Assembly: GCF_014195325.1 (NCBI RefSeq)
Contig: NZ_JACIBK010000003.1
Span: 248,001 to 312,000, forward strand
DNA: 64,000 bases
Reading direction: 5' to 3'
From: Rhizobium sp. BK650
Lineage (GTDB): Bacteria; Pseudomonadota; Alphaproteobacteria; Rhizobiales; Rhizobiaceae
Shown here: piece by piece, positions 1 to 8,476 of the stretch
How the letters are laid out: every line of letters begins with the position of its first letter
Numbering within the stretch: position 1 is the first letter of the stretch
The notes under the pieces: model-generated
The model's database searches: none
The model's input: only the letters and a program-made list of their open reading frames with translations
Told to the model about the DNA's origin: nothing
Position numbers and translations under genes: made by a program

Positions 1-118
1 TATGAGGGGACGCTCCGTCAGAAAGCATGGTTCAAAGACGCGTTCCATGATTTCCGGATGTTCGGCTGTATCGCTGGTCAGTCGATATGAGATATCGATT
101 TCAGGGGTTCCCACATTT

Positions 119-619
119 ATGGTCCGTCTTCTCATCACCTATATGGAACAGCTCGCGCCGCCGCGAGGGCCTGCGCAGTCGTCTCCCACTGCGGAGGCCG
201 GGATCGCGAAGGAGTGTCCGGATGCAGAGGACTATCTTCGGCTCTATCGGTCCGTCGGGATGCCCCTGCAGTGGGACGAGCGTCTGCGGATGACGAGGGA
301 AGGGCTTCTTGCGTTCCTGTGCAGCAGTTCCACGGCTCTCTACATTTTGCGGCACGAAGGACGGCCAGTCGGGCTATGCGAGTTCACGGGCATTGGGGAG
401 AAGGATGTGGAGCTGAAACACTTCGGCCTCGTTCCCGAGGTCCAGGGCCGTCGTCTCGGACCTTATCTGCTGGACTGGTCGCTCAGGGCGATATGGAACG
501 ATCGGCCTGAGCGCGTCTGGCTCCACACGGACACCTGGGATCATCCCAAAGCCAAGGCCACTTACGAGCGCAGCGGCTTCAAGGCCTATGCCGAGGTCTG
601 GGAAGAGTTTCCGGACTGA
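119..619 (+). CDS. GNAT family N-acetyltransferase
   Basis: This 166-residue protein looks like a GNAT acetyltransferase, which moves an acetyl group from acetyl-CoA to an amine; the substrate cannot be read from sequence. The acetyl-CoA-binding stretch is visible as LVPEVQGRRLGPYLL, carrying the Q-x-x-x-G pattern that follows a beta strand (KHFGLV). A C-terminal WLHTDTWDHPKAKATYERSGF-like segment (seen as DHPKAKATYERSGF) is the usual last alpha-beta unit. The ATG at 119 gives a normal N-terminus (MVRLLITYMEQL), but the frame stays open to the left edge of the window, so an earlier start is possible. It stands alone; the next gene converges on it. Confidence 0.75.
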   Translation: MVRLLITYMEQLAPPRGPAQSSPTAEAGIAKECPDAEDYLRLYRSVGMPLQWDERLRMTREGLLAFLCSSSTALYILRHEGRPVGLCEFTGIGEKDVELKHFGLVPEVQGRRLGPYLLDWSLRAIWNDRPERVWLHTDTWDHPKAKATYERSGFKAYAEVWEEFPD

Positions 620-702
620 TCGCATGTCGAAAGCCGTCCCATGCACCGGCAGCCGGAGGCTGGGTGCGTGCCCCACGAAGAGCACGCATCCGGGATAGAC
701 GA

Positions 703-1449
703 TCAGTGGAAACCGCCGGCGGCAGTCACTCGCTCGCCGGTCAGCCAGCCGGCGTCGTCGGAAGCAAGGAAGACTGCGATTCTCGCGATATCATCGGGTT
801 GGCCGATACGCCCAAGCGGGGTCTGAGCCACGGCGGTGTGCTCGAAATCGGAGCCGATGACGCCTATGGCGTGCGCGCCTTCGGTCTCGACAATGCCAGG
901 GAGGATGGCGTTGACGCGGATCTTGCGCGGACCGAGCTCCTTGGCAAGCACGCCGGTGATGGCGTCCACGGCTCCCTTGGTCCCGGTATAGACGGCGGTG
1001 GCGGGCGGGGCGAGGCTGGTCACTACGGAGGAAATGTTGATCACGCTGCCGCCCTCGCCAATATGCTTGACGGCGGCCTGGGTCGTCAGCAGGAGGCCGA
1101 GAACGTTCACGTTGAACTGGCGGTGATAATGTTCCTCGGTGATCTCTTCGATCGTTGCGAATTCGTAGACGCCGGAATTGTTGACCAGCACGTCGAGACG
1201 GCCGAATTCCTTGATCGCGGCGTCGACCAGTCCCTGTGCCTGTTCCGCCTTCGACACATCGCCCTGGACCGCGACGGCCTTGCCGCCGGCGGCAGCGATC
1301 GCGTCGACGACAGCGTCCGCGCCGGCCTTGCTCGAGGCATAGTTGACCACCACTTTTGCGCCTTCAGCGGCGAGCGCCTTGGCAATCCCAGCGCCGATCC
1401 CCTTGGAGGCTCCTGTCACGACGGCGACTTTTCCAGCAAGCTTAGACAT
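703..1449 (-). CDS. SDR family NAD(P)-dependent oxidoreductase
   Basis: A classical 248-residue short-chain dehydrogenase/reductase, close in type to 3-oxoacyl-ACP reductases (FabG-like). The Rossmann motif TGASKGIG is at residues 12-19, the NNSG motif near 90-93, the catalytic Ser near 140 (INISS) and the Tyr-x-x-x-Lys pair at Y154/K158 (YTGTK). The ATG at 1449 is preceded by AAAGGAATTGAT, a good ribosome site; an upstream extension in the same frame has no homology character. It is divergent from an ArsR-type regulator, which probably represses it. The substrate is unknown; many such SDRs reduce small carbonyls or quinones. Confidence 0.9.
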   Translation of the reverse strand: MSKLAGKVAVVTGASKGIGAGIAKALAAEGAKVVVNYASSKAGADAVVDAIAAAGGKAVAVQGDVSKAEQAQGLVDAAIKEFGRLDVLVNNSGVYEFATIEEITEEHYHRQFNVNVLGLLLTTQAAVKHIGEGGSVINISSVVTSLAPPATAVYTGTKGAVDAITGVLAKELGPRKIRVNAILPGIVETEGAHAIGVIGSDFEHTAVAQTPLGRIGQPDDIARIAVFLASDDAGWLTGERVTAAGGFH

Positions 1450-1500
1450 ATCAATTCCTTTCGACCGGAGTGCCGCCGGGAGTGACGGCTTCGTTCCGTA

Positions 1501-1517
1501 GTTCAGAAATTCGGAAC
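1501..1517. promoter_or_regulatory. Imperfect palindrome between SDR and arsR
   Basis: GTTCAGAAATTCGGAAC is a 17-bp imperfect inverted repeat (GTTC/GAAC ends, GAA/TTC inside). It lies 52 bp upstream of the SDR start and 39 bp upstream of the regulator start. It is a candidate operator; the binding protein is inferred from position only. Confidence 0.4.
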
Positions 1518-1519
1518 TG

Positions 1520-1548
1520 TTGATCATGATATCAAGTAGCCCTATATA
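1520..1548 (+). promoter_or_regulatory. Promoter and operator of the arsR-type gene
   Basis: TTGATC (1520-1525), a 17-bp spacer and TATATA (1543-1548) make a good housekeeping-type promoter. The palindrome TTGAT-N6-ATCAA (1520-1535) covers the -35 box and part of the spacer, a typical place for an autorepressor. The ATG at 1556 lies only 7 bp past the -10 box and no Shine-Dalgarno sequence precedes it, so the transcript may be leaderless. Confidence 0.6.
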
Positions 1549-1555
1549 AAAATTC

Positions 1556-1900
1556 ATGAGACCGCTCTTTCACCCAGCCGTCGAGGATCTGAAGCCGGAA
1601 GCGATCCTTTACGCGCTCTCCGATCCGGAGCGCGTGGCGATCTTCGCGCAAATCGCGGGCCTTGGCTCCAGCGGCACATGTACTGCGCTTGCCAATCTCG
1701 GCAGCCGCGTCATTCCCAAATCATCGCTGTCGCAGCATATGAAGGTGCTGCGCGAGGCCGGCCTTATCCGCGGCGAGCGTCATGGCGTGGAGATGCGCAA
1801 CCATTCGCGCTGTCAGGAAGTGGATCGGCGCTTTCCCGGTCTGATCCAGGCCATTCTCAGCGCCTACGGACGACCGCCGGAACAGTCGAACGCAGGCTGA
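1556..1900 (+). CDS. ArsR family winged-helix transcriptional regulator
   Basis: A 114-residue winged-helix protein of ArsR type. The recognition helix region reads SSLSQHMKVLREAGLI, followed by the wing RGERHGVEMRNH, which is the family signature. The N-terminus has the common pattern of a helix with LSDPERVAIFAQI. No vicinal CxC metal site typical of metal-sensing ArsR proteins is seen (single Cys residues only, one in GTCTAL and one in RCQEV), so it is more likely a metal-independent or redox-type member. It is divergent from the SDR gene at 703-1449 and is likely its repressor. The ATG at 1556 has no ribosome site in front of it. Confidence 0.85.
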   Translation: MRPLFHPAVEDLKPEAILYALSDPERVAIFAQIAGLGSSGTCTALANLGSRVIPKSSLSQHMKVLREAGLIRGERHGVEMRNHSRCQEVDRRFPGLIQAILSAYGRPPEQSNAG

Positions 1901-1910
1901 GCGAAGCACC

Positions 1911-2870
1911 TCAGCGCGTTTCGGTCGGCAGTGCCTGCTCTCCGACATTGAGGGGCAGCAATATCTCGGCGATCAGGTTCCGAATCCAACGATGGGCGGG
2001 GTTCCCTGTCGCGCGCTTGTGCCATACGCCGACAATGAGTGCCGGCGGAAGCGGCATGGGAGGGATATAAAGCGAGAACCCGAAAAGGTCAGACAAGCGC
2101 TCCGCCAACTGGCGCGGGACGAGCGCAATATGATCGCTCTCGCTCACAGCCCGACAGACGCCAAAGAAAACTGGAACGGTCATGACGACTTTCCGGGATC
2201 GCCCGATTTTGGCGAGTGCCGCATCGCCCATGGCTTTTGTTTTTCCTTCGGGCGAGAAGAGGATGTGTCCGAGATCGCAGAACAGATCGATCGGCAAGGT
2301 TTCACCCGGCTTTATTCCGGCCGCTTCAATCGCGCCGTTTCCTCTGCGAGCGATCGTTGTAAAGGATGATCGGAACAGCGGACGCCGGTCGATCCAATCT
2401 GGAAACTCTGCATCCGGGATGAGAGCCATGTCGGCTTCATACCGCTCGAGAGAGTCGATGTAGCTGTTCGGCACCAGGTCGACCAACTGCACCCGAATAC
2501 CAGGCGCACGTTGGTGTATCTCTCGTGCCAGCCGCGGCATCAGCATCTCCGCGAAGAAGTCGCTGCCTGCCAGCTTGAAGGTGAGGTTGGCGCTGCCAGG
2601 ATCGAAAGAGGTGCTGCTCAACAGCGCCTCCATCCTGTCGAGCGCCTCACGAAGGGGCATGGCCAAACCTCTTGCATAATCGGTCGGGCGCAATCCTTGG
2701 CCATGGCGGACGAACAGCTGATCACCGAGGGCATGGCGCAATCTGGAAAGTGCGCCGGAAACCGCTGACTGGGACATTCCCAGTTTCTCGCCGGCTTTCA
2801 CAGTCGAACCTTCCCGCAACAAGGCGTCGAGCACGCGCACAAGATTGAGATCAAAGGTCGCGAAATTCAT
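1911..2870 (-). CDS. LysR family transcriptional regulator
   Basis: A 319-residue LysR-type regulator with an N-terminal winged helix-turn-helix (AGEKLGMSQSAVSGALSRLR, residues about 30-50) and a periplasmic-binding-like effector domain beginning near residue 90 (LTFKLAGSDFFAEMLMPRL). The start MNFATFDLNLVRVLDALL is the standard LysR opening, so ATG at 2870 is preferred to a longer version. It is divergent from the cupin gene at 2979, which is its most likely target. The effector is not predictable. Sequence features such as the long spacer before LVPNSYID are like the NodD/PcpR-like branch, but I would not assign it further. Confidence 0.88.
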   Translation of the reverse strand: MNFATFDLNLVRVLDALLREGSTVKAGEKLGMSQSAVSGALSRLRHALGDQLFVRHGQGLRPTDYARGLAMPLREALDRMEALLSSTSFDPGSANLTFKLAGSDFFAEMLMPRLAREIHQRAPGIRVQLVDLVPNSYIDSLERYEADMALIPDAEFPDWIDRRPLFRSSFTTIARRGNGAIEAAGIKPGETLPIDLFCDLGHILFSPEGKTKAMGDAALAKIGRSRKVVMTVPVFFGVCRAVSESDHIALVPRQLAERLSDLFGFSLYIPPMPLPPALIVGVWHKRATGNPAHRWIRNLIAEILLPLNVGEQALPTETR

Positions 2871-2937
2871 TTCACCGATAGCTTCTATTTCATCAAACGA
2901 TTTTTTTAATAATGGAGGCGGTGCTAGAAACTGCAAG

Positions 2938-2953
2938 ACGAAAGCGCTTTCGT
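2938..2953. promoter_or_regulatory. Perfect 16-bp palindrome upstream of cupin gene
   Basis: ACGAAAGCGCTTTCGT is perfectly self-complementary and lies 25 bp before the cupin start codon. The centre GAAAGCGCTTTC resembles LacI-family operators rather than the loose T-N11-A box of LysR proteins; no LacI-family gene is in the window. Confidence 0.5.
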
Positions 2954-2978
2954 TTCATTCTGACGGCAGGAGGAAACG

Positions 2979-3428
2979 ATGATCGACCTACTTGAATGCC
3001 CGGACACGATTGAGTGGCTGGGAGTGACCTATCGGACTATTCTTACGGCTGCAGCAACTGGCGGGGCGATGTCCATCGTCGACAGCCTCTCGCCCGTTGG
3101 AAGCGGACCGCCGCGACATATCCATGAAAGAGAGGATGAAACCTTCGTCCTCATTTCCGGATCCTGCGAATTCTGGGTGGAGGGCGAGACCTTTATCAAG
3201 CAGGCGGGTGAGACCGTCTTCGTGCCGCGCGGAATGGAGCATACCTTCAGGGTCATCGGCAGCATGCCTTCGCGGCATCTGGTGATCCTGACGCCGGGCG
3301 GCTTCGAAGGCTTTTTTGCCGATATGGCGGCGGGCCAGTTCCAAATCCCGCAGGATATGGATCGCATCGCGGAATCTGCCGGCAGGCATCGCCTTCGCTT
3401 CACTGGACCGCCGCTTGCCGACGACTGA
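2979..3428 (+). CDS. Cupin domain-containing protein
   Basis: A 149-residue single-domain cupin. Metal-binding motif 1 is visible as PPRHIHEREDETFVLISGSCEFWV (key residues H-x-H, then E, E) and motif 2 as VPRGMEHTF (P, H). These beta-barrel proteins bind a metal and act as dioxygenases, isomerases or small-molecule sensors; quercetinase-like members are common in such settings. A strong ribosome site (CAGGAGGAAACG) fixes the ATG at 2979. The gene is divergent from the LysR regulator and its stop codon abuts the stop codon of the convergent RibD-like gene without any gap. Confidence 0.85.
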   Translation: MIDLLECPDTIEWLGVTYRTILTAAATGGAMSIVDSLSPVGSGPPRHIHEREDETFVLISGSCEFWVEGETFIKQAGETVFVPRGMEHTFRVIGSMPSRHLVILTPGGFEGFFADMAAGQFQIPQDMDRIAESAGRHRLRFTGPPLADD

Positions 3429-4004
3429 TCACGATGGCCGGCGGACGCGGTAGCGGATGTGCGTGGCCTCGGGTGTATCGATCACCCGAACGATCTCCAA
3501 CTCGATGCGCGATGGTAAGACGTCGAACAGTCGCCGGCCCGATCCAAACAAGACTGGAACCTGGTGTATTTGCAGTTCGTCGAGCACGCCAGCTTCCAGC
3601 GCCCGTTGCGCCGTATACGCGCCAAGCACCAACACGTCCCGGTCCCCGGCGGCGGTCTTTGCCTGCGCCATTGCGCTCGCGATCCCGTCGCTCACATATT
3701 TGACCAACGGATAATTCGCGACGGATGGCCCGGGCGGCCTGTGACTGGGTACGAAGATCGGGACGCCTTGATTGTCACCGCCCCAGTGATCGACCTGCTC
3801 CACGGTTCGCCGACCGGCCAAAATCGCACCCGGCCCATTCCATTCGTCCCACAATTGTCCGAGTGGTCCGGCCGGTCGGGAAAAATCCCCGTACCACTCG
3901 TGCAAGCGCATAAAGTCGTCGCCGCCGGGATTGCCCACTTCATCGTTCGGTCCCGCGATATACCCGTCCAGTGACATGGACATGAAGAGCACTGATACAG
4001 ACAC
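3429..4004 (-). CDS. RibD C-terminal/dihydrofolate reductase-like protein
   Basis: A 191-residue protein of the RibD_C (dihydrofolate reductase-like) superfamily. The opening FMSMSLDGYIAGPND is the family hallmark; ILAGRRTVEQVDHWGG, VLVLGAYTAQRALEAGVLDEL and the VPVLFGSGRRLFD strand are also typical. Such stand-alone proteins bind NADPH and are assumed to be reductases, but no substrate is established. It starts with GTG at 4004, preceded by CAGGAGATAAAC. A paralogue-like gene of the same superfamily sits at 55315-55845. Confidence 0.85.
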   Translation of the reverse strand: MSVSVLFMSMSLDGYIAGPNDEVGNPGGDDFMRLHEWYGDFSRPAGPLGQLWDEWNGPGAILAGRRTVEQVDHWGGDNQGVPIFVPSHRPPGPSVANYPLVKYVSDGIASAMAQAKTAAGDRDVLVLGAYTAQRALEAGVLDELQIHQVPVLFGSGRRLFDVLPSRIELEIVRVIDTPEATHIRYRVRRPS

Positions 4005-4219
4005 GTTTATCTCCTGTGGTCTTTTTCCAAACCGGGAATTCGCTGTGCGGGTGGATTATTGATGCAAAAAAGCTCGTTCAGGCAGGCGGAGGCCCGGGGC
4101 GGGCGGTCTTGATATTCCCCAAGGACGTTCGAGCGAGACTGATGCCGACATCCCGAATTAAAATTTGGGGACTGCCCTATCTCACATGGGACCAAACCGA
4201 CTGGGCAGCATGCTCTGCC

Positions 4220-4262
4220 CATGTCGTGGTCGCAAGACCGCTGCACACTTCTGCGCGACATG
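4220..4262. repeat. Rhizobial-type palindromic intergenic repeat (copy 1)
   Basis: CATGTCG (4220-4226) and CGACATG (4256-4262) are inverted arms around a centre containing CCGCTGCACACTTCTGC. The centre and the ending (GACATGCTTTA) match the ends of two other intergenic elements in this window, at 8776-8880 and 61424-61508. Elements of this type are scattered through rhizobial genomes. It lies in the 280-bp gap downstream of the STAND regulator gene. Confidence 0.6.
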
Positions 4263-4284
4263 CTTTAGCAATGCCTTACCACCC

Positions 4285-7146
4285 CTAAAGATGCGCCAAC
4301 GAGGCGAGCAGGTCGGCTGCGGCGACAAGGTCGTGCGTTTCGAAGCCTTCGGTGAATTCGGCGTAAACTGCTTGCAGCATTCTGCGCGCATCCTGCGCCC
4401 GCGACGAGACATGCCAGAGCTTTGCGAGATCGCAGGCTGATCGCAATCGCCACGACAGCGCGCCGATTTCCAGGGCGAGCGACATCGACTCGACAAGGAG
4501 CGTCTCCGCTTCATCGGGCCGGGCCTCGGCCGTAAGAATAGAGGCCCGGATGCGAAGAAGCTCCGGAACGCACCACTGCTCGTTCTGTGCGCGGGCGCAA
4601 TCGAGTGCCTCCTTGATGATGGCGGCAGCGTCCGCCTGGCGGCCGCGCTTGGCCAATGCGTCCGCAAAGCCGGCGAGATAGAAGGGGAACCGCACCAGAT
4701 GCCTGATAGTGCGAAACTCCCAGACAGCTTGTTCGAGCAGAGCCAATCCTTCGGCCGCCGTATCGTCCTCAGCGCATGCCACTGCACCGCGACAGAAGGT
4801 TGCAACCGGCCGCCAGATGATAATGCCATGCCGGACGATTTGATCGTCGAGCATCGCGGCAAGGCGGCCACATTCCTGATAATGCCTTATCATAAGGAAG
4901 GTCAGGCTGGCCCATGCGAGTGCATTGCTCAGCGAAAGCTCATGCCCGGTTTCTCTCGCTAGCCCAATTGTCACTTCTGCAGTATGAGCGGCCGTGTCGG
5001 GCAAACCCGTGAGCCACTGGATATGCGACAGGATATTCCCGACGTCGACATTCCTGTCGTACAGGAAACGTGCGAACCGCGGATCGTTGGAGTCTCTCAA
5101 GTAGTTGCCGTAGAAACGTTCGATCTGCTGCCGGGCGCTTTCAAGCCGGCCGATGAACAAGTCGGCTACCGCCAAGTGCGTTTCGCCGGCCGGCAGCGCG
5201 GAAGGGTCCGCCGCGGCGGCGACTGAAACGAAGGTCTCAAGCGTTGCTATTCCGGCATCGTGTTCGCCGCCGAACAGCTGATATGTACCGATCATCCGCA
5301 GGCAACGGAGCTGATGATCGATGTCGCCGATGCGAACGGCAATGTCCAGCGCCCGTCGCATGGCGTCGAGGGCGAGGGGGATGGCGCCGCGCATGAACAT
5401 CGTCGCGCCTGCGAACGACACCTGAAGCTGCATCTCGGCCGCGGTTCCGACAAGTCCGGCCGCGTCGAGTTCCTCGAGCGCCCGCGAGACGCGGACGCGG
5501 CATTCTTCGGTAAGAGAAAAGTGGTTCCAGAGCAGGCAGCCAGCGACAGAGAGACGGATGTACAGCGATCCGTCCGCGGCGGCCCCGCCGGCCCAATCCA
5601 GCGCCAATCGAAGGTCATCGAGGACGCCTCCATAGGCGCGTGCCCACTCCGGGGCGGGGCGCAAGGCCCACTCGCTCGCTGCCCGCTCCAGGACCGCACA
5701 AATATGCTCCGCATGACGGCGGCGGACGATCTCCTCCTCGCCGCTCGATTGCAGCCGTTCGAGACAGTAGGCGCGCGTCGTCTCCAGCAGGCGATAGACA
5801 AGCTTGTCGGCAACGACATCCACCGAAAGCAGAGACTTTGCGACCAGGTTGGCCACGTCATCGATCACCCGCACCCGTTCGAAGCCTTCACCGGCCACGG
5901 CGCAGGCCGCGTCGAGGCTGAACGAACCGGCAAGGACCGACAGTCTGCGCATGACCGCGCATTCGCCCAGCGAGAGAAGATCATAGCTCCAGTCGATCAC
6001 CGCCGTCAGCGTGCGGTGGCGCTCGGGTCCGGCGCGATGCCCGCTCAGCAGGCGAAATCGATCGTCCAGATGCGCGAGCAATCCGTCCGTGCCGAAAGAA
6101 TCGACGCGCGTCGCCGCAAGTTCGATCGCCAGCGCAAGACCATCGAGCCGCCGGCAAATCTCGGCAACCGTCACTGCATTGGCGTCGCTCAGTTCGAACG
6201 ACTCGAGCCTGTCGGTCGCGCGATCCACGAAGAGCTGAATGGCGGGGTACGTGAGCGCTTCGGCAGCTTTCAAGTCGGACGACGCAGGCGGCGCGTCCAG
6301 CCCCGCTAGTCGGCGGACGCGTTCGCCTCTCACGCGGAGCGGCTCCCGGCTGGTGGCGAGAATCCTGATGCGTGGCGCTTCGGCCAGTATCCGATCCGCA
6401 CAGAAGGCCGCCGCTTCGATGATATGTTCGCAACTGTCGAACAGAAGGAGCATCTCGCAATCGCGGAGATAGCTGCCCAAGGCAGCCAGCATATCCGCAG
6501 AGTGCGTTGCCAGACCGATTGCACTCGCGATGGCAAAGGGCACAAACGACGAATCCTTCAACGGCGCCAGGTCGATCAGCCAAATGCCGTCTCCGAACTT
6601 CCCAATCTTCTGCTCGGCGACGGCCAGCGCAACCGTTGTCTTTCCGATGCCGCCGGCACCGACGACCGAAACCAGCCGGGATGCCTCCAAATCGCGTCCG
6701 ACGCCTTCAATCGCATCAGCCCGCCCGAAGACACTTGTGGTCGCGATCGGCAAATTGTGTCGGCGTATTGCCGCGACCGGCGAGGATGGCGCCAAGCCAG
6801 GCAATCCATTGACCGCGACTGGCGCGATAAACCGGTAGCCCCGGCCGGTAACGGTAGCTATGTATTGCGCGGCCCCAACCCCGTCGCCGAGGGCTCGTCT
6901 CAAGGCCGCCATGTTGACCTTGAGGTTGCCATCATCGACAACCACGTTCGGCCAGACACGCGCCATCAACTCGCTCTTGTTCACCAGTTCGCCCGGGCGC
7001 TCGACCATGACGGTCAGGATGTCCAGCGCGCGGCCTCCTATCCGAACCGGGGCATTGCCTTGCAAGAGCAGCTGGCGCTCTGGAATAAGCACGAAAGGCC
7101 CAAAGGAGAAGGACCGGGAAGGCCGCTCGGCAAGGTCGCTCGTCAC
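4285..7146 (-). CDS. Winged-helix STAND ATPase transcriptional regulator
   Basis: A 953-residue regulator. Residues about 12-110 form an OmpR/PhoB-type winged helix (GGRALDILTVMVE, then the TVTGRGYRFIAPV ending). Residues about 140-420 form an NB-ARC-like STAND ATPase: Walker A GAGGIGKT at 163-170, Walker B-like LLLFDSCEH at 233-241 and the sensor-like ILATSREPLRVRGE. The remaining ~500 residues are helical, tetratricopeptide-like repeats presumably used to sense a ligand or partner. It starts with GTG at 7146 after AAGGAAAAAGATT. It is divergent from the DJ-1/monooxygenase/hydrolase genes, with a 548-bp gap, and is the natural candidate to activate them. Nothing suggests truncation. Confidence 0.88.
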   Translation of the reverse strand: MTSDLAERPSRSFSFGPFVLIPERQLLLQGNAPVRIGGRALDILTVMVERPGELVNKSELMARVWPNVVVDDGNLKVNMAALRRALGDGVGAAQYIATVTGRGYRFIAPVAVNGLPGLAPSSPVAAIRRHNLPIATTSVFGRADAIEGVGRDLEASRLVSVVGAGGIGKTTVALAVAEQKIGKFGDGIWLIDLAPLKDSSFVPFAIASAIGLATHSADMLAALGSYLRDCEMLLLFDSCEHIIEAAAFCADRILAEAPRIRILATSREPLRVRGERVRRLAGLDAPPASSDLKAAEALTYPAIQLFVDRATDRLESFELSDANAVTVAEICRRLDGLALAIELAATRVDSFGTDGLLAHLDDRFRLLSGHRAGPERHRTLTAVIDWSYDLLSLGECAVMRRLSVLAGSFSLDAACAVAGEGFERVRVIDDVANLVAKSLLSVDVVADKLVYRLLETTRAYCLERLQSSGEEEIVRRRHAEHICAVLERAASEWALRPAPEWARAYGGVLDDLRLALDWAGGAAADGSLYIRLSVAGCLLWNHFSLTEECRVRVSRALEELDAAGLVGTAAEMQLQVSFAGATMFMRGAIPLALDAMRRALDIAVRIGDIDHQLRCLRMIGTYQLFGGEHDAGIATLETFVSVAAAADPSALPAGETHLAVADLFIGRLESARQQIERFYGNYLRDSNDPRFARFLYDRNVDVGNILSHIQWLTGLPDTAAHTAEVTIGLARETGHELSLSNALAWASLTFLMIRHYQECGRLAAMLDDQIVRHGIIIWRPVATFCRGAVACAEDDTAAEGLALLEQAVWEFRTIRHLVRFPFYLAGFADALAKRGRQADAAAIIKEALDCARAQNEQWCVPELLRIRASILTAEARPDEAETLLVESMSLALEIGALSWRLRSACDLAKLWHVSSRAQDARRMLQAVYAEFTEGFETHDLVAAADLLASLAHL

Positions 7147-7694
7147 AATCTTTTTCCTTCGATGAAGGCCACGAGATCAGAGAAAGGTCGCGCCGTCCTC
7201 ATGGTCGAAGCCGGCGAGGGGCGAAGTGGCTGGCATGGGTCGGAGCGGCGGAGCTGATAACCAGATTTTACCTCAATTAACGGGCGGCAGATGGCATGCA
7301 CATGTAGATTGGCTGCATAAGCAAAAATTCGGCGCTCACGAGCATTGATAGTTTGCGGAAAGGGCGTGGCCCTGACTGCTCGATAGAAACACGGCGGTCG
7401 CCCAGGCGGCCAAGTATTAAAATGTCAGTAATAGAATTCGACGGCGCAGATGTATTGGCGCAGTCTAGGATGCCAAGCTCCCGCCGGCTGTCAATATAGC
7501 ATTAAAACGCGATCAGAGGGCACCGACCAAGTGTCCTGTGATGCCAAGCGGCGGTGATGAGGCGGCGGATCGGGACCGGATTGCCTCCAGGCCATGTCAC
7601 GCGTCGCTGCCCAAAGGGGACTGCGGACGCCCTTAGCCTGAATCCGCCCTCAGCCGGAATCTCCGGCATTATTGTCATTCAATTGGGGAGAGCC
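7147..7694. other. 548-bp intergenic region
   Basis: The space between the STAND regulator (minus strand) and the DJ-1 gene (plus strand) has no convincing gene. A frame in front of the DJ-1 gene stays open from 7554 but has no family character. It probably holds the divergent promoters; I could not pick a clear promoter pair or palindrome. Confidence 0.5.
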
Positions 7695-8369
7695 ATGACA
7701 AAACATGTCTTGTTCATCGTCACCAACGCATCCGTAATTGGCCCACATAGTCGCAAGACCGGCTTCTTTTTCGCCGAGGTCGCTCATCCCTACGATGTGC
7801 TCGACAAGGCCGGGATTGCAATCGAATTTGCCTCACCCGCTGGGGGATGGACGCCGTATGACGCCTATGACGAGAAGGATCCTGCACAGAAGGGATTTCT
7901 CGAGAGCAAGGCCTTTCGTCGCCTCAATCACAGCCGCAAGTTATCCGAGGTGGACGCCGCGGACTATGACGCGATCCTGATCCCCGGCGGCCTCGGCCCG
8001 ATGGTCGACATCCAGCGAAATGCCGACGTCCAGAAGGCCGTCGTGCGCGCCTGGACAACCGGCAAGCTCGTGAGTGCCGTTTGTCACGGGCCGTGCTCGT
8101 TGCTCGGCGTGGACCTCGGCAACGGCGCGCCGTTCGTGCGCGGCAAGAAGCTCACCTCCTTCTCGAAAAAGGAGGAATTTGACTATGCTCGCGAAGACGT
8201 ACCCTACGAACTCGAGGACGCATTGAGGGCGGAAGGCGCCGATTACTCGTCTGCCTCCAACTGGGAACCTCATGTTGTCGTTGATGGCCGCCTCATCACC
8301 GGCCAGAATCCCGCCTCGGCGGCACCGCTCGCAAAAGAGTTGCTCGCTGCTCTGGGAGATCGGGCGTGA
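7695..8369 (+). CDS. DJ-1/PfpI family protein (class I glutamine amidotransferase-like)
   Basis: A 224-residue DJ-1/PfpI superfamily protein of the Hsp31/glyoxalase III branch. The nucleophile elbow SAVCHGPCSLL places the catalytic Cys at about 130 with His131; Glu28 in FFAEVAHPYDVL is the conserved acid, and IPGGLGPM is the oxyanion strand. Members with this arrangement degrade methylglyoxal or protect against reactive electrophiles. The start ATG at 7695 follows TTGGGGAGAGCC. A strong hairpin just after the stop (8376-8402) probably separates it from the next gene. Confidence 0.88.
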   Translation: MTKHVLFIVTNASVIGPHSRKTGFFFAEVAHPYDVLDKAGIAIEFASPAGGWTPYDAYDEKDPAQKGFLESKAFRRLNHSRKLSEVDAADYDAILIPGGLGPMVDIQRNADVQKAVVRAWTTGKLVSAVCHGPCSLLGVDLGNGAPFVRGKKLTSFSKKEEFDYAREDVPYELEDALRAEGADYSSASNWEPHVVVDGRLITGQNPASAAPLAKELLAALGDRA

Positions 8370-8375
8370 GTTTGT

Positions 8376-8402
8376 GAACCGGGCCGCACTTCGGCCCGGT
8401 TC
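8376..8402 (+). terminator. Hairpin after DJ-1 gene
   Basis: GAACCGGGCCG (8376-8386) and CGGCCCGGTTC (8392-8402) form a perfect 11-bp stem with a 5-nt loop directly after the stop codon. There is no T-run, so its terminator strength is uncertain. Confidence 0.65.
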
Positions 8403-8476
8403 GCCGGTTGCAGACTGCGGCCGGCATTTGTCCAACTCACATCCAAGATGGGTCACGTCCAAGATGGGGATGAACC

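Noticed and set aside
5260..6309. Long plus-strand frame opposite the STAND regulator
   Set aside because: Low-information Arg/Ala-rich translation with no motif; the opposite strand is a complete, recognisable gene.
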